Source: Calditrichota bacterium (GTDB taxonomy: Bacteria > Calditrichota > Calditrichia > Calditrichales > Calditrichaceae). Taken from it: 52,324 nt of DNA. The DNA lies in contig JAJRSO010000077.1 in the NCBI GenBank assembly GCA_024278755.1, forward strand, positions 1 to 52,324, read 5' to 3'. The stretch's first letter is position 1. Every line of letters begins with the position of its first letter. The notes under the pieces are model-generated. The model was not told the DNA's origin. It saw only the letters and a program-made list of their open reading frames with translations, and made no database searches. The position numbers and the translations under genes were made by a program. Positions 36,891 to 46,278 of the stretch are shown here, piece by piece.

Positions 36891-38178
36891 TTCGGCTACC
36901 GATCGTTTTGAAAACGATCTGGAAAAACTACAAACGGAAAATTCCCGTTTGCATTCTTTGCTGGAAGTAACCAATACGCTTTCCAGTGTGATCAATCTCG
37001 AAACGCTGCTGTTTAAAATTATGGATGTGGTTAAAATTAATCTGCATGCCGACCGCTGTACCGTTTTTATTTTGGATAAAGATAAAAATGAACTCTGGTC
37101 TAAAGTGGCAATGGGGGTAAAACAGGAGATCCGTTTTCCGGCCGATAAGGGGATTGCCGGATTCGTAGCCACCAGTGGAGAGACCCTTAACATTCCCGAC
37201 GCCTACGCCGATTACCGTTTTAATCCCGAGGTGGACAAGAAAACCGGATACAAAACAGAAAATATGCTAACCATGCCCATGCGTGACAAGCGCAATGAGG
37301 TCATCGGCGTTTTTCAGGTCTTAAACCGTAAGACGGGATCCTTTACCTCTGAAGACGAAGAACTATTGGGCGCCATCTCTTCCGTCGCGGCCAGCGCCGT
37401 TGAAAATGCGCTGCTTTACGAGGAAATTCGAAAATCGTTTACCAGTTTTATCGAAACTCTGTCAACCACCCTTGATGCTCGCGATTACATTACCTCCGGT
37501 CATTCGCGCCGGGTCACCCTGTATGCCGTACAGATTTCGCGTTTGATGCGTCTGGATGCGGCTGAAATAAACCGTATCCGCTATGCGTCTCTGCTGCATG
37601 ATATCGGCAAGATTGGCGTTCCGGAAATTGTATTGTTTAAGAATAAAAAACTAAGCGACGATGAGTATGAAATTATTAAGCGGCATGCCAGTTTAACCAA
37701 GAGTATTCTCAGTAAAATTCATTTCCAGAAAGAGTTAAAGGATGTACCGGAAATTGCGTCCACCCACCACGAAAAGATAGACGGCAGCGGTTATCCGGAC
37801 GGATTAACTTCCGCTGATATTCCGCTGGGCGGTAAGATTTTAGCCGTTTGCGATGTGTTTGACGCGCTGACCTCCCGACGGCAGTATCGGGACCGGATTG
37901 AGATCGAAAAGGTGATGGACATTATCGATAAAGAAACCGGAACGGCATTTGAACCTTTTGTAGTGTACGAGTTTAAGAGTATCCGTCTTAATGTGCTGGT
38001 GGAAATTCTGGAATTCGGATACAACGAGAATCTTAAAAAAGAGGATTTGGAACTTCTAAAGAATTACAGCCTTAAAGATATTGTGCAAATTCGCATCAAC
38101 GGCGCAAAAGACGAAGAACAGGCACATATGGAAGAAGTGTTTATGCGTTACTATCTTCGTACCTATCGCATGGACTAA
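36865..38178 (+). CDS. GAF domain HD-GYP phosphodiesterase
   Basis: A 437-residue signalling protein with a GAF sensor domain (about residues 35-185) and an HD-GYP domain that would hydrolyse cyclic di-GMP. His245 and Asp246 are in ASLLHDIGKIG, and Gly309-Tyr310-Pro311 in HHEKIDGSGYPDGL, with DVFDALTSRRQYR after it. A short N-terminal coiled coil (ENDLEKLQTENSRLHSLLEV) links the parts. ATG 36865 has GGAAG eight bases upstream; a frame opening at 36832 lacks a ribosome site. No diguanylate cyclase is in the window. An activity on other cyclic dinucleotides is possible. Confidence 0.92.
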   Translation: MQNSKKLNSSATDRFENDLEKLQTENSRLHSLLEVTNTLSSVINLETLLFKIMDVVKINLHADRCTVFILDKDKNELWSKVAMGVKQEIRFPADKGIAGFVATSGETLNIPDAYADYRFNPEVDKKTGYKTENMLTMPMRDKRNEVIGVFQVLNRKTGSFTSEDEELLGAISSVAASAVENALLYEEIRKSFTSFIETLSTTLDARDYITSGHSRRVTLYAVQISRLMRLDAAEINRIRYASLLHDIGKIGVPEIVLFKNKKLSDDEYEIIKRHASLTKSILSKIHFQKELKDVPEIASTHHEKIDGSGYPDGLTSADIPLGGKILAVCDVFDALTSRRQYRDRIEIEKVMDIIDKETGTAFEPFVVYEFKSIRLNVLVEILEFGYNENLKKEDLELLKNYSLKDIVQIRINGAKDEEQAHMEEVFMRYYLRTYRMD

Positions 38179-39118
38179 GGATTTCTCTTCGCTAATGCGA
38201 TTCTCTTCTGCTCCCACCAGCGGTCCACATACGGCGCTATATAATAGGTAATAACCGCTAATGCCCACCCTGCAAACAGATCAATGGCATAATGATGGCG
38301 CAAATAGATCGTCGAAATGACCAAACTGATTCCGGGTATTAATAAAATCCAGAATAGTTTTTTTGAATTTACATAAGCATATATCAGCGTAATTAATGTA
38401 ACCGCATTATGCAGGCTGGGAAAAGCGCCGCGTGCCGAGGTCGGATCCATCCGAATCAGTTTATTTTCGGTACGGGTTAACCAGCCGCCGGAAAATTACG
38501 GGTAAATTCGTTAGCTAAGATTTTACTTGGAGAAGTGGCCGGAAAAATGATGTAAAGCGCATAACCGATGTAGAAGGTCAGAATGGTTCCCAGTAAAGCG
38601 GCGCGCAGTTTTTGTTCTTCTTTTTTAATTATCAGGTAAACAACGACCACAACGACAATCAGAAAATAATTCATATAGCTTAAACTTAAATAGTCGGTAA
38701 GCAGGGGATGATAAAACTGCTGCGCCCAGATACAGGGCTGCACGCCAAACAGATACTGGTCGGCCGCAATTAACCAGCTATCGATATTGTGTGGGTTTAT
38801 AAATCCGATGGTATCGTGCAGATTTGTATAGATGGCAATACAAAAAAGAAAGGGCATAGTATTGCGTATCCATCTGAAAAACGGACGTTGACTATATTTT
38901 TCCAATAGATAAAAATAGAGCGCCATCATCAGCAGCGTAACGGCCAAACGGGTAAACCCACCGTAAAACCGCCTGGGAATTACAATACCCGCGCCGCTAA
39001 AATACAAATTTGCCCTAACCGTAATAATAAAGGATGGAATAAAGAAAACGAGGGCGATAACCTCTTCGATATGTAGCCCGCTGATCCAGTTTACAAATTT
39101 AGTTTTTAACCGACTCAT
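38175..39118 (-). pseudogene. PAP2-superfamily membrane phosphatase/phosphotransferase, frameshifted
   Basis: A PAP2_3/Aur1-like polytopic protein. The N-terminal frame (ATG 39118 to TAA at 38479-38477) has five or six helices and ends ...FTRNFPAAG. The C-terminal frame, shifted, resumes at LTRTENKLIRMDPTSARGAF, with the catalytic PSLHNAVTL and the late LRHHYAIDLFAGW motif containing the active His. The total of 944 bases is one short of a multiple of three, so a single-base deletion near 38480-38490 explains both frames. The intact protein would be about 314 residues. It follows the SNF2 gene by 19 bases on the same strand. Confidence 0.85.
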
Positions 39119-39137
39119 TTTAAAAATCAAAAACCGT

Positions 39138-42100
39138 CTATTCAAACAATTGTAATATATCTTCTTTTTCCAGCGATTTAAAAAACGATTCTTCGGTGGA
39201 GATAAGCGATTTAACCAGATTGACTTTTTTCGCTTGCAGCCGGATAATTTTTTCTTCCACACTGTCTTTGGAAATCAGTTTATAGGCGAATACTTTCCGT
39301 GTTTGGCCGATGCGGTAGGCCCGGTCGGTGGCCTGCATTTCCACCGCGGGGTTCCACCACGGGTCATAATGGACGACATAATCGGCTGCGGTCAGGTTTA
39401 AACCGGTGCCGCCCGCTTTGAGGCTGATAAGGAAAATACGGATATTGGGGTTGTTCTGAAATTCGTCCACCGGAGACTGCCTGTCTTTTGTAGAACCGTC
39501 GAGATAGGAATAGGGGATATTCAGCCCGTCGAAATGACGCCGTATAATTTGCAGCATTTTTACAAACTGGCTAAAAATCAGAACCTTATGATCTTCGGAA
39601 ATAATCTCTTCCACCATTTCGGTAAGGGCGCTAAATTTGCCGGACGTGTCGACATATTTTTGATCGACAAGCGCCGGATGGCAGGCAATCTGGCGTAATT
39701 TGGTAAGCCCTTCGAGCACCTTAAACTTGGATTTATTCAGTCCCTTGCTTTCAATCTCTTCCATAATGCTGTCGCGGTAGCTCTGTTTCCATGTATTGTA
39801 CATTTTTAACTGCTCTTCGGACATGGGCGACTGAATTAAACTTTCTACTTTTGGCGGCAGCTCTTTGGCCACGTCTTCTTTTTTGCGCCGTAGAATAAAT
39901 GGGAAAATCAGCTTTCGTAATTCCGCGGCGGCCTGTACATTCTGTTCTTTTTCGATGGGGCGCATAAAGGATTCTTTAAAAAACGCCTGGTCGCCTAATA
40001 AACCCGGATTGATGTAGGCAAATTGAGACCATAAATCCATGGTGTTGTTTTCAACCGGTGTTCCGGTCATAGCCAGCCGGTTTTGGGCCTGAAGCAGGCG
40101 CACGGCTTTGGATGTTTCCGAACCCGGATTTTTGATATACTGCGATTCATCCAGGATGGCAAAGTTAAATGTTATGTCTTTCAAAAAAGCAATATCGCGA
40201 CGCAAATGTCCGTATGTGGTTAAGATAACCTGATACTTTTTTAGGCGTCGAATATCTTTGGAGCGCCGGGTTCCATAATGAATTAAATAGTTCAGTCCTG
40301 GTGTAAATACATTGATTTCACGGGCCCAGTTAAAAATAACAGAGGTCGGCGCAACAATGAGATTTGTCTTTTTCGGATGCAGGTTGCTTTCATTACGTAA
40401 AACGGCCAGGGCCTGGATTGTTTTACCCAGTCCCATGTCATCGGCCAAAATCCCGCCAAAAGAAAAATCTTTTAAAAAGTTCAGCCAGTCATAGCCGGCT
40501 TTCTGATAGTCGCGAAGCTCGCCCACAAAATTTTCCGGGAGCTTGTAGTTTTTAATTTTGTTGAATTTATCTAATTTTTTAATCTTTTCCGCGCTCAGAC
40601 TATCCATCTGTTTTTGGTCGGCTTCACTAAGCATACGATCGATAAACGAGAGGTGATGGTTGGCAAACCGGATGCTGTTGTCTTCCACCTTGCCGAAATT
40701 GATCATATAGTTTAGTTTTTCGATGAGTTTTTCCGGAAGCTTGGCGATACTGCCGTCGCGTAATTTAATGAATTTTTTATTGGCTTTCAGGGCGCGTTTC
40801 AGTTCTTCCAGAGTCACGGCCACGCCGTCAAATTCCAGGTTTAGCTCAATATCAAACCAGTCTGTTTCGGATGAAACGTTTACACCAAAAGTAGCGTCGG
40901 CCCGCTTTACCTTAAAACGTACTAAGCTCTCTTCGCCCATCACTTCGAACCCGTCTTCTACAAGGGCAGGGAGTCCGGTAAAAAGCCAGTCTAAGGCATC
41001 TTCGAACGTGGCATAAAATAGTCCGGGCGTATCTTCTACAATTTCACTTTCCAAAACCTGATTGCGGATTACCGATTCCATTTCCCGGTCGCGGTGTATG
41101 CGGATAATATTTTTTGTTTTGGAATCGTATTGTAAATACTGATCGTTACTGTGGCTGTATGAGATTTCGATACCGCTATATAAAATTGAAAGCGAAACCA
41201 CCAGTTGATCGTCCATCTCTTCGATATATAGGCGTTTACCGCTTACTTCATTAATCTCGGTAACGGCAATTCCCGGGGGAAATTCCACATACGGGAAAAT
41301 AGGTAATTTTGCCAGATAGTCCGAAATAAACGAGTGGTATTCATCTTTGGAAAGCTGAATATGTAAATCTTCATCGATAAATGATTTAATATAGGAATAG
41401 CGGAATGGAAAATTACAGAAATGCAGTTTGCCGTCCCGATAAAACCAGATGGGATTAGTGGTCAGAATCTTAGTGGACTTATCCACCTTAATATCATGGT
41501 TATCCCTAATAAAATGGGGCTGAAAGGCGTAATTATTATATTCATCCTGTTCCAGTTTAAAGACCAGTTGCCAGGGTCTGCGTCCAAAGCGGATACGCGA
41601 ACCGATGCTATCGTCTTCATTTTTTATATGTAGCTCGCTGGTGCTTAGTAAATTAAAAATCTGCCCGGCATCCAGGCCGAATTCCAGATAACTGGTCTCC
41701 AGGCGTCCGCGGTAATAGACCGATGATTGCTGACTTTGCAACCGTTCCAGATAGGAAATGGCGATCAAATCTCCGGAAGTGCGAAAAACATTCTGTTCGG
41801 AAAGTTCATTAAAGGACGGCTCCTGGATACGGCCATAGGTACCGTCTTTTTTCATGTACACTTTTACCGGTTTAATATTCCAGTAATTTTCCAGAATATT
41901 AATGATGTAAATCAGTTTCCAGCGCACTTCCTGTGAAAACTCGCTATCTACCTGTTGAATGGTAATCAGCTTTTCAAAATATTCGCGCCAGCTAAAACCT
42001 TCATCCTGAACGGTGTCGTCTTTGGAGATTTGTTCATCTATTATTTTTAGCGCCGCCGCCACGGCATGCTTGCAAATATAGTTATATGGGCAGGAACATT

Positions 42101-42287
42101 CCGCATCAAACGAACGGTCGTCGGCTTTTAGCCGCACCACATAAGGGTAGGTGCCCCGTACCGTTGCCAATACCGAAAGGTTGTCCATTTGTTTTATTTT
42201 TACACGACCTTCTTTGAAATAATCCAGCCCCTGTTTAAAGATGATGTCCGGCACCCGGTCTTTTAAATCTTTTATATCTATTTTCAA
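39138..42287 (-). CDS. SNF2-family helicase with SWIM zinc finger (HepA/RapA-like)
   Basis: A 1049-residue ATP-dependent DNA-translocating protein. An N-terminal SWIM zinc finger has Cys64, Cys66, Cys72 and His74 in ECSCPYNYICKHAVAAAL. A long beta-rich region precedes the motor domain. Helicase motifs are LADDMGLGKTIQALA (I), LDESQYIKNPGS (II), MTGTPVENN (III), and GGTGLNLTAADYVVHYDPWW with TDRAYRIGQTRKVFAYKL (V, VI). I chose the TTG at 42287 because GGAG sits 6 bases upstream; an ATG 30 bases earlier (42317) has no ribosome site. Likely role is chromatin or transcription-complex remodelling. Confidence 0.9.
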   Translation of the reverse strand: MKIDIKDLKDRVPDIIFKQGLDYFKEGRVKIKQMDNLSVLATVRGTYPYVVRLKADDRSFDAECSCPYNYICKHAVAAALKIIDEQISKDDTVQDEGFSWREYFEKLITIQQVDSEFSQEVRWKLIYIINILENYWNIKPVKVYMKKDGTYGRIQEPSFNELSEQNVFRTSGDLIAISYLERLQSQQSSVYYRGRLETSYLEFGLDAGQIFNLLSTSELHIKNEDDSIGSRIRFGRRPWQLVFKLEQDEYNNYAFQPHFIRDNHDIKVDKSTKILTTNPIWFYRDGKLHFCNFPFRYSYIKSFIDEDLHIQLSKDEYHSFISDYLAKLPIFPYVEFPPGIAVTEINEVSGKRLYIEEMDDQLVVSLSILYSGIEISYSHSNDQYLQYDSKTKNIIRIHRDREMESVIRNQVLESEIVEDTPGLFYATFEDALDWLFTGLPALVEDGFEVMGEESLVRFKVKRADATFGVNVSSETDWFDIELNLEFDGVAVTLEELKRALKANKKFIKLRDGSIAKLPEKLIEKLNYMINFGKVEDNSIRFANHHLSFIDRMLSEADQKQMDSLSAEKIKKLDKFNKIKNYKLPENFVGELRDYQKAGYDWLNFLKDFSFGGILADDMGLGKTIQALAVLRNESNLHPKKTNLIVAPTSVIFNWAREINVFTPGLNYLIHYGTRRSKDIRRLKKYQVILTTYGHLRRDIAFLKDITFNFAILDESQYIKNPGSETSKAVRLLQAQNRLAMTGTPVENNTMDLWSQFAYINPGLLGDQAFFKESFMRPIEKEQNVQAAAELRKLIFPFILRRKKEDVAKELPPKVESLIQSPMSEEQLKMYNTWKQSYRDSIMEEIESKGLNKSKFKVLEGLTKLRQIACHPALVDQKYVDTSGKFSALTEMVEEIISEDHKVLIFSQFVKMLQIIRRHFDGLNIPYSYLDGSTKDRQSPVDEFQNNPNIRIFLISLKAGGTGLNLTAADYVVHYDPWWNPAVEMQATDRAYRIGQTRKVFAYKLISKDSVEEKIIRLQAKKVNLVKSLISTEESFFKSLEKEDILQLFE

Positions 42288-42438
42288 TGTACACTCCGTT
42301 AACTTTTCAGCGGCCATTTGCAATTTGGCTCTGTTAAAAATATAATATACTTCGAACCAGTAATATAACACATAAGTATTTGTGATTCAAAACGAAAAAG
42401 TCATTTAATTGTAAAACTATCTATTTTTTTTCCGCAGG

Positions 42439-43158
42439 TTAAAACCATTCCAGTCCGGTTTTATCCCGGATTGCGGTAAAGGGAGAATATTCGGGATGCT
42501 CTTTTTTAAGAAACTGATGAATGAAGGTGGGATGTCCCTGTCTAATTATCTTTTCCGTGTCGTCAATGCTTTGAAGAATAGTGTCTGTCCAGGCTTGCGC
42601 CTTTTTCCCCCATAGTATGTAAAATGGGCTTTCAGCCCGATGATTCAGGGCCGGGATAACGGCCTGATGAAAAGTCTGCCAAAATTGAAAGTGTGCTTTT
42701 TTTTGAGAAGACCCGGCAAAGGTCAGCGAGGTGTTAATAAGCAGAACCCCCTGACTTAACCACAATTGGAACAGCTCTTGCGGAGATTTTATCCGCCGCT
42801 CTAAAGCTATTTCGCGGCATTGGGCAATGGGTGTATTGTAATCGGCCAGTCCGTCATCTACTAAAAGAGCTTTTAAAATATTTTTAAGAGAATTACCATT
42901 GGTTTTATCCTGCCATGATTTAATTTCCGCATCCCAAAAGGCTACACCGTTTGCCGAAGAGCGCCGCGGATAGGGGTCTTCTCCAAATAAAACACAGCGT
43001 ACGTCTCCGGGGGCGATTCGATTAAAAACATTAAAAATGAGTTCGGGATGCGGAGTTAAGAATTCTGCTTTCTGAACAAATGAATCCAATTGCGGATAAA
43101 ACGCTGATAAATCAATGGCGTTTTTTAAAAAAGCTTCCCATTTTTCCGGTAACCGCAT
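42439..43158 (-). CDS. ung: uracil-DNA glycosylase family protein (divergent active site)
   Basis: A 239-residue base-excision repair enzyme of the Ung fold. The water-activating loop reads FGEDPYPRRSSANGVAFWD at residues 58-76, where family 1 enzymes have GQDPYH. LLINTSLTF (139-147) supplies the uracil-binding Asn, and GHPTFIH (208-214) the catalytic His209 loop. The Gln-to-Glu and His-to-Pro changes may alter activity or specificity. Pro at the second site is known in other lineages; Glu is less usual. It is expected to remove uracil from DNA. Confidence 0.82.
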   Translation of the reverse strand: MRLPEKWEAFLKNAIDLSAFYPQLDSFVQKAEFLTPHPELIFNVFNRIAPGDVRCVLFGEDPYPRRSSANGVAFWDAEIKSWQDKTNGNSLKNILKALLVDDGLADYNTPIAQCREIALERRIKSPQELFQLWLSQGVLLINTSLTFAGSSQKKAHFQFWQTFHQAVIPALNHRAESPFYILWGKKAQAWTDTILQSIDDTEKIIRQGHPTFIHQFLKKEHPEYSPFTAIRDKTGLEWF

Positions 43159-43225
43159 ATTTCTTTGTCCTGTAATTTCAAACCTGCAAAATAATCATTT
43201 ACAGGATATGCGTCAAACCGTGTTT

Positions 43226-43255
43226 AACCTTCCGGGAGTTATAACCCGGAAGGTT
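43226..43255. terminator. perfect hairpin after the outer-membrane-like gene
   Basis: AACCTTCCGGG (43226-43236) pairs perfectly with CCCGGAAGGTT (43245-43255) over an 8-base loop. It lies 16 bases downstream (minus strand) of the gene ending at 43271. It shares the CCTTCC/GGAAGG core with stems at 8951 and 30499, suggesting a reused terminator-like unit. Confidence 0.6.
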
Positions 43256-43270
43256 TTACAGGCGGTTATT

Positions 43271-43756
43271 CTACAGGGTATGATGATACCGGAATTCCCA
43301 GCCGATGGGCGCGATAAAAATACGTTTATTCGTTTTCTTTAAAAAATGCGCGAACCAGAATTGCGAAGAAACCGGGTTATTATTCCTTAACAGATATTCC
43401 ACCCCCGGTGTAAACATCAGCATCGGCATCGTTCTGCGGGTATCGGGATCCGGCGGACTGATAAACATGCCGAAATCAAGCCCCAGTCTGGCGCGCCAGG
43501 GTGCGGTATTAAAATGATAACCGTATCCGGCGGTAAAAGAAAAAGGAAACCCTTTACCCGGCCACATCAGCGGAAATCCGGTAACCTGGACGCTGTGCCG
43601 ATCGTTAAAGCCGTGTTCGACACCCACGCCAAAAAGCAGATGTCCGCTTAATGTAAATGAAAAATGTAAACGGTTATAAGAAGTATCTTCCGCCATTAAA
43701 GCAGAAGTGGAAAATAAAAGAAGACCTGCCACTAAAATTTTTAAACGCATCGTCAT
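43271..43756 (-). CDS. outer-membrane beta-barrel-like protein, unknown function
   Basis: A 161-residue protein with a signal peptide (MRLKILVAGLLLFSTSALMA) and alternating amphipathic strands rich in aromatic ends (LHFSFTLSGHLLFGVGVEHG, FSFTAGYGYHFN, RARLGLDFGMF), ending in an aromatic-rich strand. This is the pattern of a small outer-membrane barrel. I do not recognise a family. ATG 43756 overlaps the stop of the upstream membrane protein gene (ATGA), with AGGAGG just before it, so it is coupled to that gene. Confidence 0.65.
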   Translation of the reverse strand: MTMRLKILVAGLLLFSTSALMAEDTSYNRLHFSFTLSGHLLFGVGVEHGFNDRHSVQVTGFPLMWPGKGFPFSFTAGYGYHFNTAPWRARLGLDFGMFISPPDPDTRRTMPMLMFTPGVEYLLRNNNPVSSQFWFAHFLKKTNKRIFIAPIGWEFRYHHTL

Positions 43757-44427
43757 CTTTCCTCCTTTAAAAAAACGGATAAAAGTAAAGCAATTCCACT
43801 GAGTAGAAGCGGTAATGGAATTAACGAATACATGAGCAGACGCACATAGATATCAAATTTCATCCAGCCGCCAAAAAAGAAAAGCAGGACAATCGTAAGA
43901 ATAATAAAACCCAGGCCGCAATAAAGGGGATAGCGTTCCGAAAACCAGGCGGCCGCTGTCATTAACAGAAAGGGAATGGAGCCTATAAGCGTTTCGAATT
44001 GAAATCCATGGGAAAACAAGACAAACAACAGCCAGATTCCTGCGAAAAAAAATCCGATTCCCCGCGCGCCGGAGCGTAAGCCGAAATTCTGAAAGAGATT
44101 AATAAAAAATTTTATAACCAGGGGAACGAGTAAAACCAAATACCATTGCGGCGGCGGATTGATCCCTTTTTTTACATATTCCTGAATCATCAAAAACAAA
44201 AGTAATCCGATTACTACATAAAAGGAAATATGGCTGCTAAAATGACTGATATACACTTGTCGTTCGTCCAGATCCGTTTTTTTTCGGAACTCCCGCACCA
44301 GAGGCGTTGCCAAAGCCAGGATTGTAAATACGATTAAAAGCCATATGGGCAGCCCTCTGCCTAACATGATAAGAACGACGATTGCAAACAGCCAGACGGT
44401 TTTTAACAGACTCATTGAAATTTTCAT
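43753..44427 (-). CDS. multi-pass membrane protein of unknown function
   Basis: A 224-residue protein with about seven predicted helices, for example LLKTVWLFAIVVLIMLGRGL and FYVVIGLLLFLMIQEYV. A short charged loop with RKKTDLDERQ follows the second helix, a pattern seen in small regulator-linked membrane proteins such as the DUF2178 group. It is 15 bases downstream of a small XRE regulator gene, the usual partnership, and is followed by the barrel-like protein by four-base overlap. Function is not known. Confidence 0.7.
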   Translation of the reverse strand: MKISMSLLKTVWLFAIVVLIMLGRGLPIWLLIVFTILALATPLVREFRKKTDLDERQVYISHFSSHISFYVVIGLLLFLMIQEYVKKGINPPPQWYLVLLVPLVIKFFINLFQNFGLRSGARGIGFFFAGIWLLFVLFSHGFQFETLIGSIPFLLMTAAAWFSERYPLYCGLGFIILTIVLLFFFGGWMKFDIYVRLLMYSLIPLPLLLSGIALLLSVFLKEER

Positions 44428-44442
44428 AATACCTCCGATATT

Positions 44443-44646
44443 TTAATCATCAGGGTCCAATTGAAATAAGTCTTCAATTTTACAATTAAAGATATGCGCC
44501 AGTTTTAAGGCCAGTTTAACCGATGGATTAAAAACGCCTTTTTCGATGGCTATAATTGTCTGACGGGTTACACCGGCCTGTTCGGCCAGGCGCTTTTGGG
44601 TCATTTCGTTGTTCAAATAACGATGATGGCGGATTGTATTTTTCAT
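44443..44646 (-). CDS. small XRE-family (YozG-like) transcriptional regulator
   Basis: A 67-residue helix-turn-helix protein with little beyond the DNA-binding fold: MTQKRLAEQAGVTRQTIIAI and EKGVFNPSVKLALKLAHIF. The end, CKIEDLFQLDPDD, is typical of this small class. The ATG at 44646 fits relatives; the longer frame upstream to 44787 is AT-rich and lacks a ribosome site. It sits 15 bases upstream of a multi-pass membrane protein gene, likely regulating the three-gene unit. Confidence 0.87.
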   Translation of the reverse strand: MKNTIRHHRYLNNEMTQKRLAEQAGVTRQTIIAIEKGVFNPSVKLALKLAHIFNCKIEDLFQLDPDD

Positions 44647-44901
44647 AACATACGCGACGGTTTCTTTTTTTGAATAGTAATTAAAAGTATACAAAATGTC
44701 AAGTATTATATACACCTCAATAGACGTGATTGGAATATAAGCGATTTGTTTAGAAAAACTAAGGAAAGGAAGTGTGATAAATTGCATAATCGGTATTCAT
44801 TTGCTTATGTATTTTTTATTTATAGTTCTTTGCACTCTACCCGATAGATGATAAAGCCACTATAATATTTTTTTTCTTAAATTAAAAAACAGGAAATACG
44901 C

Positions 44902-46146
44902 ATGGAAGAAAAACGAGTTGTTGTCACAGGGATGGGCGCCGTTACCCCTATTGGTCACGGTTTAGAGGCCTTTTGGAATGGACTTATTTCCGGTAAAAAC
45001 GGTATCGGCAAAGTAACCCATTTTGATCCGCAGGATTATCGTTCGCATATGGCGGCAGAAGTTCGCAATTTTGACGCCGGGCAATGGGTGGGAAAAAAGA
45101 TAATAAACCGTTTTGATCGCTTTTCTGTTTTTGCCATTGCCGCCTCCGTAATGGCCTTTAAAGACGCCGGACTGGATCGGTTTGAATTTGAAGCGGAAAA
45201 AGCGGGGGTCATTATTGGTTCCGGAATTGGCGGCTCCGAAACGATTCAGGATGGGGCAAAAAAAATAAACGAAAAGGGCCCTTCTGCAATTAGCCCGTTT
45301 TTTATTCCCAGTGTGCTAATTAACATGGCCGCCAGCCTGGTTTCGATTCGGTTGGGGTTTAAAGGTTCACTGGCCGCTCCTTCCGTTGCCTGCTCCACCG
45401 GCGGCAATGCCATCGGCGAAGCCTACCGAATGATTCAGAGAGGGAACGAAGTGCTCATGGCCGCGGGTAGTGGTGAAACCGCCATTAATCCCCTGCCTTA
45501 TGCCGGATTTTGTGCTTTGAGGGCTATGTCGCAGCGTAATGATGACATGGAACATGCCAGTCGTCCATTTGATAAAAAGCGTGATGGATTTGTAATGGGC
45601 GAGGGTTCCGGTATCGTTATTCTGGAGGAGCTGGAACATGCCAAAGCGAGAGGCGCGCATATCTATGCAGAATTAATCGGCTATGGAAACACGGCGGACG
45701 CTTATCATTATACGGCGCCCCATCCCGAAGCGGACGGCATGATCCGGGTGATGCAGGAGGCCATACATGATGCGGAAATTACGCCTGAACAGGTGGAATA
45801 CATTAATGCACATGGCACATCCACAGCGCTTAATGATCAGGCCGAGTGTCTGGCCATAAAAAAAACATTTGCCGGTTCTCTTGATAAACTTCAGATTACT
45901 TCAATAAAATCAATGATTGGTCATTTGCTGGGAGGCGCCGGTTCGGTGGAATTTATTGCCACGGTTATGAGTGTGCAGGAAGGAATCATTCCGCCGACAA
46001 TCAATACAACGGAACTGGACAATGAATGTGAATTGAATGTCGTTTTAGGTAAGGCTCTGAAAAAGGATATAAATATAGCCGCTACCAATAATTTTGGTTT
46101 TGGCGGGGGGAATGCCTCGCTTCTCCTTAAAAAATATGTAGATTAA
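44902..46146 (+). CDS. fabF: 3-oxoacyl-[acyl-carrier-protein] synthase II
   Basis: A 414-residue KAS II condensing enzyme for fatty-acid elongation. The catalytic triad is Cys164 in PSVACSTGGNAIGEA, His304 in INAHGTSTALND and His341 in SMIGHLLGGAG, with Lys336. The nucleophile loop reads CSTGGNA where most enzymes have CATGxHA. The gatekeeper strand NNFGFGGGNASLL is intact. No acpP or other fab gene is adjacent, so it may be a housekeeping or specialised copy. A hairpin follows in the convergent spacer. Confidence 0.93.
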   Translation: MEEKRVVVTGMGAVTPIGHGLEAFWNGLISGKNGIGKVTHFDPQDYRSHMAAEVRNFDAGQWVGKKIINRFDRFSVFAIAASVMAFKDAGLDRFEFEAEKAGVIIGSGIGGSETIQDGAKKINEKGPSAISPFFIPSVLINMAASLVSIRLGFKGSLAAPSVACSTGGNAIGEAYRMIQRGNEVLMAAGSGETAINPLPYAGFCALRAMSQRNDDMEHASRPFDKKRDGFVMGEGSGIVILEELEHAKARGAHIYAELIGYGNTADAYHYTAPHPEADGMIRVMQEAIHDAEITPEQVEYINAHGTSTALNDQAECLAIKKTFAGSLDKLQITSIKSMIGHLLGGAGSVEFIATVMSVQEGIIPPTINTTELDNECELNVVLGKALKKDINIAATNNFGFGGGNASLLLKKYVD

Positions 46147-46241
46147 GAGATCCCTCTGCGGAACCTTTAGGGATTCGTAGAATTAAAGAAAGACCGTTTT
46201 TATCTGAAAGTCACTAAACCTGCGCAGATGTCATAACTTAA

Positions 46242-46276
46242 AAAAGCTTCTATACCTGTCAAGTCTATAAGCTTTC
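46242..46276. terminator. candidate hairpin between convergent fabF and dehydrogenase genes
   Basis: AAAGCTT-C-TATA (46243-46254) pairs with TATAAGCTTT (46266-46275) across about 11 bases, followed by CGTTT. It is AT-rich and of moderate strength. The position between convergent genes suits a shared terminator. Confidence 0.4.
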
Positions 46277-46278
46277 GT

